Shown in pieces: positions 16,846 to 24,967 of a stretch of DNA of 64,000 bases. Source of the DNA: Muricauda sp. MAR_2010_75 (GTDB lineage Bacteria > Bacteroidota > Bacteroidia > Flavobacteriales > Flavobacteriaceae). The stretch covers positions 2,703,501 to 2,767,500 of the forward strand of contig NZ_JQNJ01000001.1 in NCBI RefSeq assembly GCF_000745185.1. Direction: 5' to 3'. How positions within the stretch are numbered: the stretch's first letter is position 1; every line of letters starts with the position of its first letter. The position numbers and the translations under genes were made by a program. Under the pieces are notes generated by a model. That model was given only the letters and a program-made list of their open reading frames with translations. It had not been told where the DNA came from and made no database searches.

Positions 16846-18207
16846 ATGTCAAAATTCGAATTGAAATTACCGCAAATGGGAGAAAGTGTCGCTGAAGCCA
16901 CCTTGACCAGCTGGTTGAAGGAGGTGGGCGATACCATTGAGATGGATGAGGCCGTTTTTGAGATTGCCACGGACAAAGTAGATTCTGAAGTGCCAAGTGA
17001 GGTGGATGGTGTATTGCTGGAAAAACGATTTAACGTGGATGATGTCATTAAGGTGGGTGATGTGGTGGCGGTCATCCAAATTGAAGGGGATGCTGAAGGT
17101 ACTTCAAATGGAACCGATACTGTTGATGAGGTGGAAGATGCGGTAGAAGAACCCGCCATGGCTTTGGAAAGTCAAATGGCACAAGTAAAGGAATCCGTTT
17201 CTGCACCAGCACATGATTTCTCAAGTTCAGAACGCTTTTATTCCCCTTTGGTGAAGAACATTGCCAAAGAAGAAGGTGTTTCCATGGATGAATTGGAAGC
17301 CATTGTCGGAACAGGTTTGGAAGGTAGGGTGACCAAGAATGATATCATGGCCTTTTTGGAACAACGTTCCACCAATGGAAGCAAACCAGCGGAAACCACC
17401 ACAACTTCTACTGTGGAAGAAAAAATGGCCGCACCAGAACCTAAAATACAAAAAGAAGCTACAGAGAAACCCAAAACTGCACCCGTTCATGTTGGAAAAG
17501 AAGATGAGGTTATTCCGTTGACCCGAATGGGTAAACTCATTGCCCACCACATGATAGAAAGTGTGTCCACATCAGCGCATGTACAAAGTTTTGTTGAAGT
17601 GGATGTAACCAATGTGGTCAATTGGAGAAATAAAGTAAAGAAAGCTTTTGAGGACCGAGAAGGAGAAAAGCTCACCTTTACCCCAATTTTCATGGAAGCA
17701 GTGGCCATGGCCTTGAAAAAATACCCTATGATGAACATTTCATTGGATGGGGACAAGGTGATCAAAAAGAAACACATCAATTTGGGAATGGCAGCCGCCC
17801 TTCCCGATGGCAACCTTATCGTACCGGTCATCAAGAATGCGGACCAATTGAATTTGGTGGGCATGACGAAAACCGTGAACGATTTGGCCAGTAGGGCCAG
17901 AAACAATCAATTAAAGCCGGAAGAAGTTAAGGATGGAACCTACACGGTGACCAACGTAGGGTCTTTTGGCAGTGTCTTTGGCACGCCCATCATCAATCAA
18001 CCGCAAGTGGGTATCTTGGCGTTGGGCGCCATTCGTAAAATGCCTTCGGTCATAGAAACGGACCAAGGGGAGTACATCGGTATCCGAAGTAAAATGTTCC
18101 TGTCGCATAGCTATGACCACAGGGTGGTCAACGGTGCATTGGGCGGAATGTTTGTAAAAGCAGTGGCCGATTACTTGGAAGCTTGGGACATAAACCGGGA
18201 AATCTAG
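16846..18207 (+). CDS. 2-oxo acid dehydrogenase E2 (dihydrolipoamide acyltransferase)
   Basis: A 453-residue E2 component. Lipoyl domain at about 1-77 with the lipoylated Lys44 in ATDKVDSEV; acidic/alanine linker; peripheral subunit-binding domain about 130-168 (YSPLVKNIAKEEGVSMDELEA); second linker; catalytic domain from about 225. The active site is SYDHRVVNG with His425, but the Asp of the usual HRxxDG motif is Asn429. It transfers an acyl group from lipoate to CoA; sequence looks like the branched-chain or pyruvate class. No E1 or E3 gene is next to it, so partners are encoded elsewhere. Confidence 0.92.
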   Translation: MSKFELKLPQMGESVAEATLTSWLKEVGDTIEMDEAVFEIATDKVDSEVPSEVDGVLLEKRFNVDDVIKVGDVVAVIQIEGDAEGTSNGTDTVDEVEDAVEEPAMALESQMAQVKESVSAPAHDFSSSERFYSPLVKNIAKEEGVSMDELEAIVGTGLEGRVTKNDIMAFLEQRSTNGSKPAETTTTSTVEEKMAAPEPKIQKEATEKPKTAPVHVGKEDEVIPLTRMGKLIAHHMIESVSTSAHVQSFVEVDVTNVVNWRNKVKKAFEDREGEKLTFTPIFMEAVAMALKKYPMMNISLDGDKVIKKKHINLGMAAALPDGNLIVPVIKNADQLNLVGMTKTVNDLASRARNNQLKPEEVKDGTYTVTNVGSFGSVFGTPIINQPQVGILALGAIRKMPSVIETDQGEYIGIRSKMFLSHSYDHRVVNGALGGMFVKAVADYLEAWDINREI

Positions 18208-18283
18208 CAGAAAACAGCCATATTTATTTTTCTATTCTTAATTTAGACCGATGAAGCCTAGATTCATCGTTTAAAATCCCCAC

Positions 18284-19060
18284 ATGCAATTACAATTAAC
18301 AAAACCAATCTGTTTTTTTGATTTGGAAACCACAGGAACCAATGTGGTAAAAGATAGAATTGTTGAGATTTCCATACTAAAGGTATATCCTAACGGCAAC
18401 AAGGAAAGTCGCACCTGGTTGGTAAACCCTGAAATGCCCATTCCACCTGAATCGGAAGCCATCCATGGGATATCCGATGAGAAAGTGGCCAATGAGCCCA
18501 CATTCAAACAGTTGTCAAAAGAAATCTATAAAATAATCAAGGACAGCGATTTGGCCGGCTTCAATTCCGATAGGTTCGATATTCCCCTTTTGGTAGAGGA
18601 AATGCTGCGGGCCGATGTGGATTTTGATATGAAAAATATGGTGTCTGTGGATGTGCAGACCATCTTCCATAAAATGGAAAAGCGAACCCTTGAGGCAGCC
18701 TATCAATTCTATTGCGAGAAGAGTTTGGAAGATGCCCACAGCGCAGAAGCCGATACTTTGGCCACTTATGAAGTGCTGTTGGCTCAATTGGAGCGCTATC
18801 CAGAATTGGAGAACAATGTTAAAAAGCTCTCCGAGTTCACTACCCGAAAACAATCGTTGGATTTTGCAGGATTTATTGGGATAAATGAAAATGATCAGCC
18901 TATTTTTGCCTTCGGAAAACACAAGGGCAAAACGGTGGATGAAATCATGGAAACGGAGCCCGGTTATTTTGGTTGGCTATTGAATGCTGATTTTCCACTG
19001 TACACCAAAAAAGTCCTTACCCAAATCAAGTTGAGCAAGCTTAACAACAAGTTGTCCTAA
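18284..19060 (+). CDS. DnaQ-like 3'-5' exonuclease with C-terminal DUF3820-like domain
   Basis: A 258-residue protein. Residues about 8-175 are a DEDDh exonuclease: FFDLETTGTN (Asp13, Glu15), DLAGFNSDRFDIPLL, and HSAEADTLAT with the catalytic His-x-x-x-x-Asp. Residues about 200-245 (FAFGKHKGKTVDEI...YFGWLLNADFP) match the DUF3820/quorum-regulated virulence-factor-like domain often fused to this nuclease in Bacteroidota. It probably trims DNA 3' ends as a proofreading-type or repair nuclease. First gene of a run of four forward genes with small gaps (FAH, HPt, CinA). Confidence 0.9.
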   Translation: MQLQLTKPICFFDLETTGTNVVKDRIVEISILKVYPNGNKESRTWLVNPEMPIPPESEAIHGISDEKVANEPTFKQLSKEIYKIIKDSDLAGFNSDRFDIPLLVEEMLRADVDFDMKNMVSVDVQTIFHKMEKRTLEAAYQFYCEKSLEDAHSAEADTLATYEVLLAQLERYPELENNVKKLSEFTTRKQSLDFAGFIGINENDQPIFAFGKHKGKTVDEIMETEPGYFGWLLNADFPLYTKKVLTQIKLSKLNNKLS

Positions 19061-19075
19061 ACAATTCAGAACCCC

Positions 19076-19687
19076 ATGAAGTTGATATGCATTGGCAGAA
19101 ACTATGCCGCCCATATTGATGAGCTAAAAAATGAAAGACCGGAGGAACCCGTTGTTTTCATAAAACCCGATTCGGCTATTTTACCCAAGGAACAAGACTT
19201 TTACATTCCGGAATTTTCCAATGATGTGCAATATGAAGTTGAGGTTTTGGTGAAGATCAAAAAGGTGGGAAAGCACATCTCCAAACAATTTGCGCACAAA
19301 TATTATGATGATATCGGTCTGGGAATTGATTTTACCGCTCGGGACCTTCAATCCAAATTAAAAGAAAAAGGACTCCCATGGGAGAAAGCAAAAGGTTTTG
19401 ATGGTGCCGCAGTGATTGGCAAATGGGTTTCCAAGGACAAGTTTAAAAACGTTGATGATATAAATTTTTCATTGTATAAAAATGGTGAAAAGGTGCAGGA
19501 TGGGAACACATCTTTAATGTTGTGGAAGATAGATGAACTAATTGCCCATGTTTCTACTTATTTTATGTTGAAAAAAGGTGACATACTCTTCACGGGTACA
19601 CCCGCTGGTGTTGGTAAAGTAAGCCCAAATGACTACCTTTCAGGTGTTCTTGAAGGAGAGCAACTATTTGAAATTAATGTAAGATAA
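19076..19687 (+). CDS. Fumarylacetoacetate hydrolase family protein
   Basis: A 203-residue FAH-fold enzyme. It shows the family start CIGRNYAAHIDEL, the FIKPDSAI substrate loop, metal-site acidic residues in YEVEVLVKI and GLGIDFTARDLQ, and LFTGTPAGVGKV near the end. This small form acts on acylpyruvates or decarboxylates oxaloacetate in characterised relatives; the substrate here is not known. It starts 15 bases after the exonuclease and its stop overlaps the start of the HPt gene by one base. Confidence 0.92.
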   Translation: MKLICIGRNYAAHIDELKNERPEEPVVFIKPDSAILPKEQDFYIPEFSNDVQYEVEVLVKIKKVGKHISKQFAHKYYDDIGLGIDFTARDLQSKLKEKGLPWEKAKGFDGAAVIGKWVSKDKFKNVDDINFSLYKNGEKVQDGNTSLMLWKIDELIAHVSTYFMLKKGDILFTGTPAGVGKVSPNDYLSGVLEGEQLFEINVR

Positions 19688-20025
19688 TGATTTACAGCCT
19701 CGATAAGATAAATGAAATGGCAGAAGGGGACGAGGATTTCGTAACCTCTGTAGTTTCGGTCTTTCTGGAAGAAGTTCCTGTGGACTTGGATGGCCTGGAA
19801 AAGGCCATTGCAGAAAGAGATTATGAAAATGTGTACAAATTGGCACACAAAATAAAACCCAATGTGGATATTTTGGGCATGGAACAGACTCGTGCCAGAG
19901 CTCTTGAAATTGAGACTATGGGTAAAAGCACGGCCAGCATTGAGGAGATTGAGGAGAAATTCCCAATGCTCAAAAAAGATGTACTCCAAGTTGTGGCCGA
20001 ATTGAAAAAAGACTTCGATTTATAG
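19687..20025 (+). CDS. HPt (histidine phosphotransfer) domain protein
   Basis: A 112-residue all-helical protein consisting of one HPt domain. The phosphoacceptor is His54 in YKLAHKIKPNVDILGM, set in the usual HxxKPxxxxxG context. HPt proteins relay phosphate between hybrid kinases and response regulators. No kinase or receiver gene lies nearby; instead it is translationally coupled to the FAH gene (TAATG overlap) and directly abuts cinA, so its partner must be coded elsewhere. Confidence 0.87.
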   Translation: MIYSLDKINEMAEGDEDFVTSVVSVFLEEVPVDLDGLEKAIAERDYENVYKLAHKIKPNVDILGMEQTRARALEIETMGKSTASIEEIEEKFPMLKKDVLQVVAELKKDFDL

Positions 20026-21273
20026 ATGCAAGCCGAGATCATCACCATTGGGGATGAAATTCTCATTGGGCAGATAGTGGATTCCAACTCCGCTTTTATT
20101 GCTAAGGAACTCAATAAAATTGGCGTTTCTGTGTACCAAATCACTTCGGTGCAAGATGACAGAAGCCATATTTTGCAGTCACTGGAGGAAGCGGGTAGGC
20201 GCTCTTCCGTAGTGATTATCACTGGTGGATTGGGACCAACCAAGGACGATGTTACCAAACATACGCTCTGCGAATTCTTTGATGATGAATTGGTGCAGGA
20301 TGAAAAAGTGCTCAATCACATTGAAGAAATCTTTAATAAGTATATTAGCACTCCCATTTCAGATTTAAACCGGCAACAAGCTTTGGTACCTACCAAGGCT
20401 ACGGTGCTTCATAATGCTTTTGGTACCGCACCAGGGCTTTGGATGAAAAAAGGCAATACCGCTTTTGTTTCGCTTCCTGGGGTGCCGTATGAGATGAAAA
20501 ACCTCATGACCCGTTCCGTTTTGCCCAAGATTGTGGAAGAATATGAGCGCCCCTATATCCTTCACAAAACCATCATGACCTACGGACTTGGTGAAAGTTC
20601 CATTGCCAATAAGATTGAGGATTGGGAGAACAACCTTCCGGATTTCATAAAGTTTGCCTATTTACCCAATTTGGGGCGGGTACGGCTTCGACTTTCTGCC
20701 AAAGGAACGGATAGGGATTTTTTGATGGCCGCCATAACAGACGAAGTGAAAAAACTCTATCCGATCATTGGCGACATTATTGTTGGGGAAGAGGAGGATC
20801 AATCCATAGAATACCAAATTGGCCAATTGCTCACACAAAAACAACTGACCTTGGCCACGGCAGAGAGCTTTACCGGAGGTAAAATAGCGGAGCATATTAC
20901 TTCGGTAGCTGGTGCTTCAAAGTATTTTAAAGGAAGTGTGGTCAGTTATGCCACGGAAATGAAAGTGAAACTGTTGAGTGTGCCCAAAGAATTGATTCAA
21001 AAGCACTCGGTGGTCAGTGAAGAAGTGGCCATTTCCATGGCGAAGAATGTAAAAAGCATCATGGATACTGACTTTGCTATAGCCACTACAGGTAATGCGG
21101 GTCCAACAAAAGGGGATTCAGATGCTGATGTGGGAACGGTCTATATTGCCATTAGCACCCCAGAGCGTACTTTTGCACAACAATTTGCCATGGGAAACCT
21201 ACGGGAACGAGTGGTGGAGAAGTCTGTGAACAAGGCGTTTGAGCTGCTTTGGAAAGAAATTTTAAAATTCTGA
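20026..21273 (+). CDS. cinA: CinA family protein (nicotinamide-nucleotide amidase / MoCF domain)
   Basis: A 415-residue two-domain protein. The N-terminal MoCF-like domain (about 1-170) carries [21 protein letters not shown] and [15 protein letters not shown] and corresponds to the ADP-ribose pyrophosphatase part of CinA. The C-terminal PncC-like amidase domain (about 255-410) carries [15 protein letters not shown], with the catalytic serine kept but Phe where many homologues have Cys, and TGNAGP. It deamidates NMN in the NAD salvage cycle. Starts one base after the HPt stop codon. Confidence 0.95.
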   Translation: MQAEIITIGDEILIGQIVDSNSAFIAKELNKIGVSVYQITSVQDDRSHILQSLEEAGRRSSVVIITGGLGPTKDDVTKHTLCEFFDDELVQDEKVLNHIEEIFNKYISTPISDLNRQQALVPTKATVLHNAFGTAPGLWMKKGNTAFVSLPGVPYEMKNLMTRSVLPKIVEEYERPYILHKTIMTYGLGESSIANKIEDWENNLPDFIKFAYLPNLGRVRLRLSAKGTDRDFLMAAITDEVKKLYPIIGDIIVGEEEDQSIEYQIGQLLTQKQLTLATAESFTGGKIAEHITSVAGASKYFKGSVVSYATEMKVKLLSVPKELIQKHSVVSEEVAISMAKNVKSIMDTDFAIATTGNAGPTKGDSDADVGTVYIAISTPERTFAQQFAMGNLRERVVEKSVNKAFELLWKEILKF

Positions 21274-21281
21274 AAAAGAAT

Positions 21282-21313
21282 TTTGTACGTCCCACCAAAA
21301 TGGTATAAATTTG
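21282..21313 (+). promoter_or_regulatory. Promoter of the rpmB-rpmG-DUF4295 operon
   Basis: TTTG at 21282-21285, 20-base spacer, TAAATTTG at 21306-21313: full consensus, 34 bases before rpmB. Confidence 0.75.
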
Positions 21314-21347
21314 CACCCTCAATAAAATCACTCAAATAGTTAGGGAG

Positions 21348-21575
21348 ATGTCTAAAGTTTGTGAAGTTACAGGAAAAAAGGTGATGTTTGGAAACAACGT
21401 TTCCTTTTCCATCAATAAAACCAAGAGAAGGTTCGATGCGAACATTTCCAAAAAGAGATTTTACGTTCCTGAAGAGGATCGTTGGGTGACCTTGAACGTT
21501 TCAACCCGTGGATTGAAGATCATCAATAAAAAAGGAATCTCTGCTGTATTGAAGGAAATCAATTCCAAAAAGTAA
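21348..21575 (+). CDS. rpmB: Ribosomal protein L28 (bL28)
   Basis: A 75-residue basic protein with MSKVCEVTGKKVMFGNNVS at the start and RFDANISKKRFYVPEEDRWVTL in the middle, as in Bacteroidota L28. Only one of the zinc-finger cysteines is present, the usual C-minus form. It is part of the large subunit near the E site. First gene of a three-gene operon (rpmB, rpmG, DUF4295) with its own strong promoter. Confidence 0.97.
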   Translation: MSKVCEVTGKKVMFGNNVSFSINKTKRRFDANISKKRFYVPEEDRWVTLNVSTRGLKIINKKGISAVLKEINSKK

Positions 21576-21602
21576 GTAGTCTAAGCGTTTAAGTACAATA
21601 CA

Positions 21603-21785
21603 ATGGCAAAGAAAGGAAATAGGATTCAGGTAATTTTGGAGTGCACAGAGCACAAGGAATCTGGTCAACCAGGTACTTCCAGATACGTTACCACCAAGAA
21701 TAAAAAGAACACGCCAGATAGGATGGAAATCAAAAAATACAATCCTATCCTTAAGCGTATGACCGTTCATAAAGAAATTAAGTAA
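21603..21785 (+). CDS. rpmG: Ribosomal protein L33 (bL33)
   Basis: A 60-residue basic protein, [21 protein letters not shown]... ending in [14 protein letters not shown], the standard L33 layout. The second zinc-finger cysteine pair is missing, so it is a C-minus form. It lies in the large subunit at the E site. 27 bases after rpmB in the same operon. Confidence 0.97.
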   Translation: MAKKGNRIQVILECTEHKESGQPGTSRYVTTKNKKNTPDRMEIKKYNPILKRMTVHKEIK

Positions 21786-21818
21786 TAGGTTTTTCAGAAA
21801 CCCGAAAAAATGTAAGCC

Positions 21819-21971
21819 ATGGCAAAGAAAACAGTAGCAACACTTCAATCATCTTCCAAAAGATTGACCAAGGCCATTAAAATGGTAAAATCTCCAAAAA
21901 CTGGAGCGTACACTTTTGTGGAATCCGTTATGGCACCAGAAATGGTCAACGACTGGTTGAACAAACAATAA
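21819..21971 (+). CDS. DUF4295 small basic protein
   Basis: A 50-residue lysine-rich protein starting MAKKTVATLQSSSKRLTKAI and ending EMVNDWLNKQ. This matches DUF4295, a Bacteroidota-specific family that regularly follows rpmG; its constant place suggests a ribosome-linked role (inference). It begins 33 bases after rpmG and is followed by the operon terminator. Confidence 0.9.
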   Translation: MAKKTVATLQSSSKRLTKAIKMVKSPKTGAYTFVESVMAPEMVNDWLNKQ

Positions 21972-21994
21972 GGATTGATTTACACAAAATATTG

Positions 21995-22021
21995 AAAGCC
22001 ACTTTTTAAGTGGCTTTTTTA
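21995..22021 (+). terminator. Rho-independent terminator of the rpmB operon
   Basis: AAAGCCACTT, three-base loop, AAGTGGCTTT followed by a T run; 24 bases after DUF4295. Confidence 0.88.
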
Positions 22022-22100
22022 GTTTTCATCCACAGGTTTAGTTTTTGGGAGCTGCCTGTGCGCCAGCGATTTTATGTTAAAAAAACTCCCCGTACTTTCC

Positions 22101-22108
22101 TATCTTTG
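22101..22108 (+). promoter_or_regulatory. -7 promoter box for ftsY
   Basis: TATCTTTG, matching TAnnTTTG, 21 bases before the ATG at 22130. Confidence 0.5.
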
Positions 22109-22129
22109 ACCATTGGTTAAGAAAATAAA

Positions 22130-23089
22130 ATGAGTTTATTCAAAAATATATTTTCAAAAGACAAAAAAGAGACTTTGGACAAAGGCTTGGAAAAATCCAA
22201 AACCAGCTTTTTTGGCAAATTGGGAAAGGCCGTGGCCGGAAAGTCCAAGGTGGACGATGAGGTATTGGACAACCTTGAAGAGGTTTTGGTCACTTCCGAT
22301 GTGGGCGTAAATACCACCCTAAAGATTATCGATAGAATTGAGGAGCGGGTATCCCGCGATAAGTACATGGGAACCGATGAACTCAATGCTATTTTGCGTG
22401 AGGAGATTGCCGGACTACTTTCGGAGACCCACGTGGGCGAAGAAACCGAATTTACCGTCCCAAAGGATAAAAAGCCCTACGTGATCATGGTGGTTGGTGT
22501 TAATGGCGTTGGAAAAACCACTACCATTGGAAAATTGGCGAGCCAGTTTAAGAAAAAAGGATTAAAAGTGGTGCTGGGAGCAGCGGACACCTTTCGGGCG
22601 GCTGCCATTGACCAATTACAGGTATGGGCAGATAGGGTAGATGTTCCTATTATTAAGCAGAAAATGGGAAGTGACCCTGCTTCTGTGGCGTTTGATACCC
22701 TAAATTCGGCCGTGGCGGAAAAAGCCGATGTGGTTTTGGTGGATACCGCTGGACGATTGCACAACAAAGTCAACCTGATGAACGAACTTTCCAAAGTAAA
22801 ACGGGTCATGCAAAAAGTAGTGCCCGATGCACCTCATGATGTACTCTTGGTGTTGGACGGCTCCACAGGACAAAACGCCTTTGAACAAGCCAAACAGTTT
22901 ACCAAAGCAACCGAAGTGACCAGTTTGGCCGTGACCAAGTTGGACGGAACTGCCAAAGGTGGTGTGGTCATTGGCATCTCGGACCAATTTCAGATTCCCG
23001 TAAAATATATTGGCGTGGGTGAGGGCATTGATGACCTTCAGGTCTTTAATAAATACGAGTTTGTGGATTCTTTTTTTAATCTTAATTGA
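22130..23089 (+). CDS. ftsY: Signal recognition particle receptor FtsY
   Basis: A 319-residue FtsY with a short basic N-terminal region, the four-helix N domain and the G domain of SRP GTPases: GVNGVGKTTTIGKLA (about 123-137), DTFRAAAIDQL, DTAGRLHN and TKLDGTAKGG. It docks ribosome-SRP complexes at the inner membrane for co-translational insertion. In related flavobacteria rimO normally follows directly; here about 1.8 kb of accessory DNA lies between them. Confidence 0.97.
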   Translation: MSLFKNIFSKDKKETLDKGLEKSKTSFFGKLGKAVAGKSKVDDEVLDNLEEVLVTSDVGVNTTLKIIDRIEERVSRDKYMGTDELNAILREEIAGLLSETHVGEETEFTVPKDKKPYVIMVVGVNGVGKTTTIGKLASQFKKKGLKVVLGAADTFRAAAIDQLQVWADRVDVPIIKQKMGSDPASVAFDTLNSAVAEKADVVLVDTAGRLHNKVNLMNELSKVKRVMQKVVPDAPHDVLLVLDGSTGQNAFEQAKQFTKATEVTSLAVTKLDGTAKGGVVIGISDQFQIPVKYIGVGEGIDDLQVFNKYEFVDSFFNLN

Positions 23090-23186
23090 ACCAACGGCTT
23101 GGGCCAAGAGTAGTTGCGTGGTTTAGTGGTTAATTTAGCAATAACGGCACCATTACTTTGGCCATTGTTATGGGCAGTTCTTATTT

Positions 23187-24035
23187 TTAATACTCAACAT
23201 AATTCTCATTTGCATATACTTTTAGATTTTCCAAACCTATAGACTTTCTTCTTTCATCAACTTCAGATTCTTTCTCTATGGGATAGAATTTTTTAATGCC
23301 GTTTTCTTCAATAATTGCCTGACCAAATTTTTGTTTTTGATTAGTGTTCCTACAGATACGATCATTCAATTCAGCAAATAAAACAGGTTCTGGTTCAGCA
23401 GTATCAAGCGTATTCTCTAATAACTTTAAACATTTTTTCTGAAAGTTTAAGTCATAAGAGTGTTGAGCTATGGCCCAGGCCATCCAAGTACCATCTTTTC
23501 CTATCATACTACGGTTTGGCCATCCATATTGTTTAATTATTTTATTTAAACGAACTGTATTTTGGTCAACTATTATTTTTTGTTTATCCCATTGTCCAAC
23601 CAAATCTTGGTCTTTTTTCCACATCCGTTTCAGCTCGTTTCTTAATCCAGGATGTGATAAAGTTTCTGAATATTTTTGTTCAGATTTTTTCATTTTAGTT
23701 TTTAACGCATTCCATCTTTCATCCTTATGAAGTACTTTCAGTCGATTATTTCTTTCCCATCGTGCTAAATCGTACATTCCAGCATCAATACATTTTTCCA
23801 GCAATTTAAATGAAGAGTCAAGTTCACTGGCATTTGCGTACATTATGGCCGCATAATAGTAATGTTCAAAGTTATCAGTTCCTTTTAGCTGGGCTCCTTT
23901 AGCAATTAATTCTCCAGCATTTTTAAAATTTCCCTTAGCTCTTTCCTTTTTTCCTTGGTAAATAAGTTCGTCCCATGTCTGTCCAAATGCGTTAAATCCA
24001 AACAGGATGATACTTAAGAATAATAGGTTTTTCAT
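23187..24035 (-). CDS. DUF6624 family protein with N-terminal TPR-like region
   Basis: A 282-residue protein with a signal peptide (MKNLLFLSIILFGFNAFGQ). Residues about 25-110 look like TPR-type helical pairs (WDELIYQGKKERAKGNFKNAGELIAKGAQ). The second half contains the YGWPNRSMIGKDGTWMAWAIAQHS motif that defines DUF6624, followed by LNDRICRNTNQKQKFGQ. DUF6624 proteins are scattered through Bacteroidota and have no assigned activity. The gene is more AT-rich than the flanking core genes and lies in the insert between ftsY and rimO. Confidence 0.8.
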   Translation of the reverse strand: MKNLLFLSIILFGFNAFGQTWDELIYQGKKERAKGNFKNAGELIAKGAQLKGTDNFEHYYYAAIMYANASELDSSFKLLEKCIDAGMYDLARWERNNRLKVLHKDERWNALKTKMKKSEQKYSETLSHPGLRNELKRMWKKDQDLVGQWDKQKIIVDQNTVRLNKIIKQYGWPNRSMIGKDGTWMAWAIAQHSYDLNFQKKCLKLLENTLDTAEPEPVLFAELNDRICRNTNQKQKFGQAIIEENGIKKFYPIEKESEVDERRKSIGLENLKVYANENYVEY

Positions 24036-24104
24036 CTAAGTTTCTTTTACTATATGAAGAATAAAGCCTTAGATTGTTACTTTGTCTAAATGGCACGGTC
24101 TAGT

Positions 24105-24250
24105 ATAACCATCAGTTACGGGTTTTAAGTTGCTATTTTTCGGTTTAGAACTGGCCAGTAAATCGAAGATTCGGTGAAGCCGATTCTGAGCGGATTCGGA
24201 CAGCTTGTCCGCCTTTGGCGGATAGTCGAATTTGCAGTAACTGCGGTTAT
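24105..24250. repeat. 146-base palindrome-ended element
   Basis: Begins ATAACCatCAGTTAC (24105-24119) and ends with the near-complement GTAACTGcGGTTAT (24237-24250). Inside are further hairpins, TCCGCC-TTT-GGCGGA (24208-24222) and GGACA-GCT-TGTCC (24198-24210). It lies just past the 3' end of the toxin gene. The size, fold and position recall an integron attC site, but the 7-base core sites do not match the attC consensus. Confidence 0.5.
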
Positions 24251-24273
24251 GAATTATTGGCTACAGTTATTTT

Positions 24274-24561
24274 TTATAATTTTTCATTCAAGTCTTGTCT
24301 TCCAACAATAGCCATAATGTCAACACTATTTTCATTTATTTTAAAATAAATACTGTCAGTTCCGCAAACGCAACGTCTATACCCTTTTTTTATATGATCA
24401 ACTGACTCAAATGAAAAGGGTCTTTCCGTAATTAGATTAAAATATTCAAAAAATGAGTTGAAATAGTTATCTGCTTGAGTCATACCAAATTTTTTGACTC
24501 CGTAGTGGTGAATCCGAATCAGGTCATTTTTGGCCTCGTTGCTTAATCGATAGTTAGCCAT
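24274..24561 (-). CDS. ParE/RelE superfamily toxin
   Basis: A 95-residue protein with the RelE/ParE fold: YRLSNEAKNDLIRIHHYGVKKFG at the start, ERPFSFESVDHIKKGYRRCVCG in the middle (family Arg residues), and SIYFKINENSVDIMAIVGRQDLNEKL at the end, typical of ParE toxins that poison gyrase. The ATG at 24561 overlaps the antitoxin stop by eight bases, so the pair is translationally coupled, antitoxin first. Confidence 0.9.
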   Translation of the reverse strand: MANYRLSNEAKNDLIRIHHYGVKKFGMTQADNYFNSFFEYFNLITERPFSFESVDHIKKGYRRCVCGTDSIYFKINENSVDIMAIVGRQDLNEKL

Positions 24562-24793
24562 CAAGTGAAGACTTCGATTGCGCTAGAATATCCTCTATGC
24601 TATCATTCGTAAACCCGCTATTTTCAGCTTTTTCTATTTTAGCACGAATCCAGTCAATTTGGATTTGTTGTTTTCGAGCTTGTCTAATCAAGTCGTTGAC
24701 CAACTCACTTTTGCTCGAATACTCATTATTGTCCACTTGGCTTTTTAGCCATTCGTCATTTGGCTTTGTAAACGATATACTTTGTCTTGCCAT
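24554..24793 (-). CDS. ParD-like (type II) antitoxin
   Basis: A 79-residue protein with an N-terminal ribbon-helix-helix DNA-binding part (MARQSISFTKPNDEWLKSQV, then SSKSELVNDLIRQARKQQ) and an acidic C-terminal toxin-binding tail. It matches the CopG/ParD CC2985-type antitoxins. It should neutralise the downstream ParE-like toxin and repress its own operon. The ATG at 24793 was chosen because it begins the RHH domain. Confidence 0.9.
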   Translation of the reverse strand: MARQSISFTKPNDEWLKSQVDNNEYSSKSELVNDLIRQARKQQIQIDWIRAKIEKAENSGFTNDSIEDILAQSKSSLDG

Positions 24794-24940
24794 AACTGTG
24801 TTATTTGATGTAAAAATACACCAAATATGAATCACACACAAACCTTAGCTATTGGCCTGCGTATTGAGGTGTTGTTTTATTTTTAGGACTGCAAGAGATA
24901 AATATATTCCCATAACTCCGCCGAATGCCCTGTCTTATTG

Positions 24941-24948
24941 TATTTTTG
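24941..24948 (+). promoter_or_regulatory. -7 promoter box for rimO
   Basis: TATTTTTG, matching TAnnTTTG, 19 bases before the ATG at 24968; it rules out the in-frame start at 24938 for this transcript. Confidence 0.5.
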
Positions 24949-24967
24949 CAGACCATTTAGAACAACT

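Noticed and set aside
23100-23160. tRNA-like start (GCGTGGTTTAGTGGTTAA) after ftsY
   Set aside because: It resembles a D arm, but no anticodon stem, no TTCGA T-loop and no pairing acceptor stem follow.
24103-24252. Canonical integron attC site
   Set aside because: The terminal 7-mers (GTATAAC, GTTATGA) differ from RYYYAAC/GTTRRRY at one and two positions and no integrase gene is in the window, so I keep it as an attC-like element only.
24938-24967. Upstream in-frame start for rimO at 24938
   Set aside because: The -7 promoter box at 24941-24948 lies inside that extension and the family N-terminus fits 24968.
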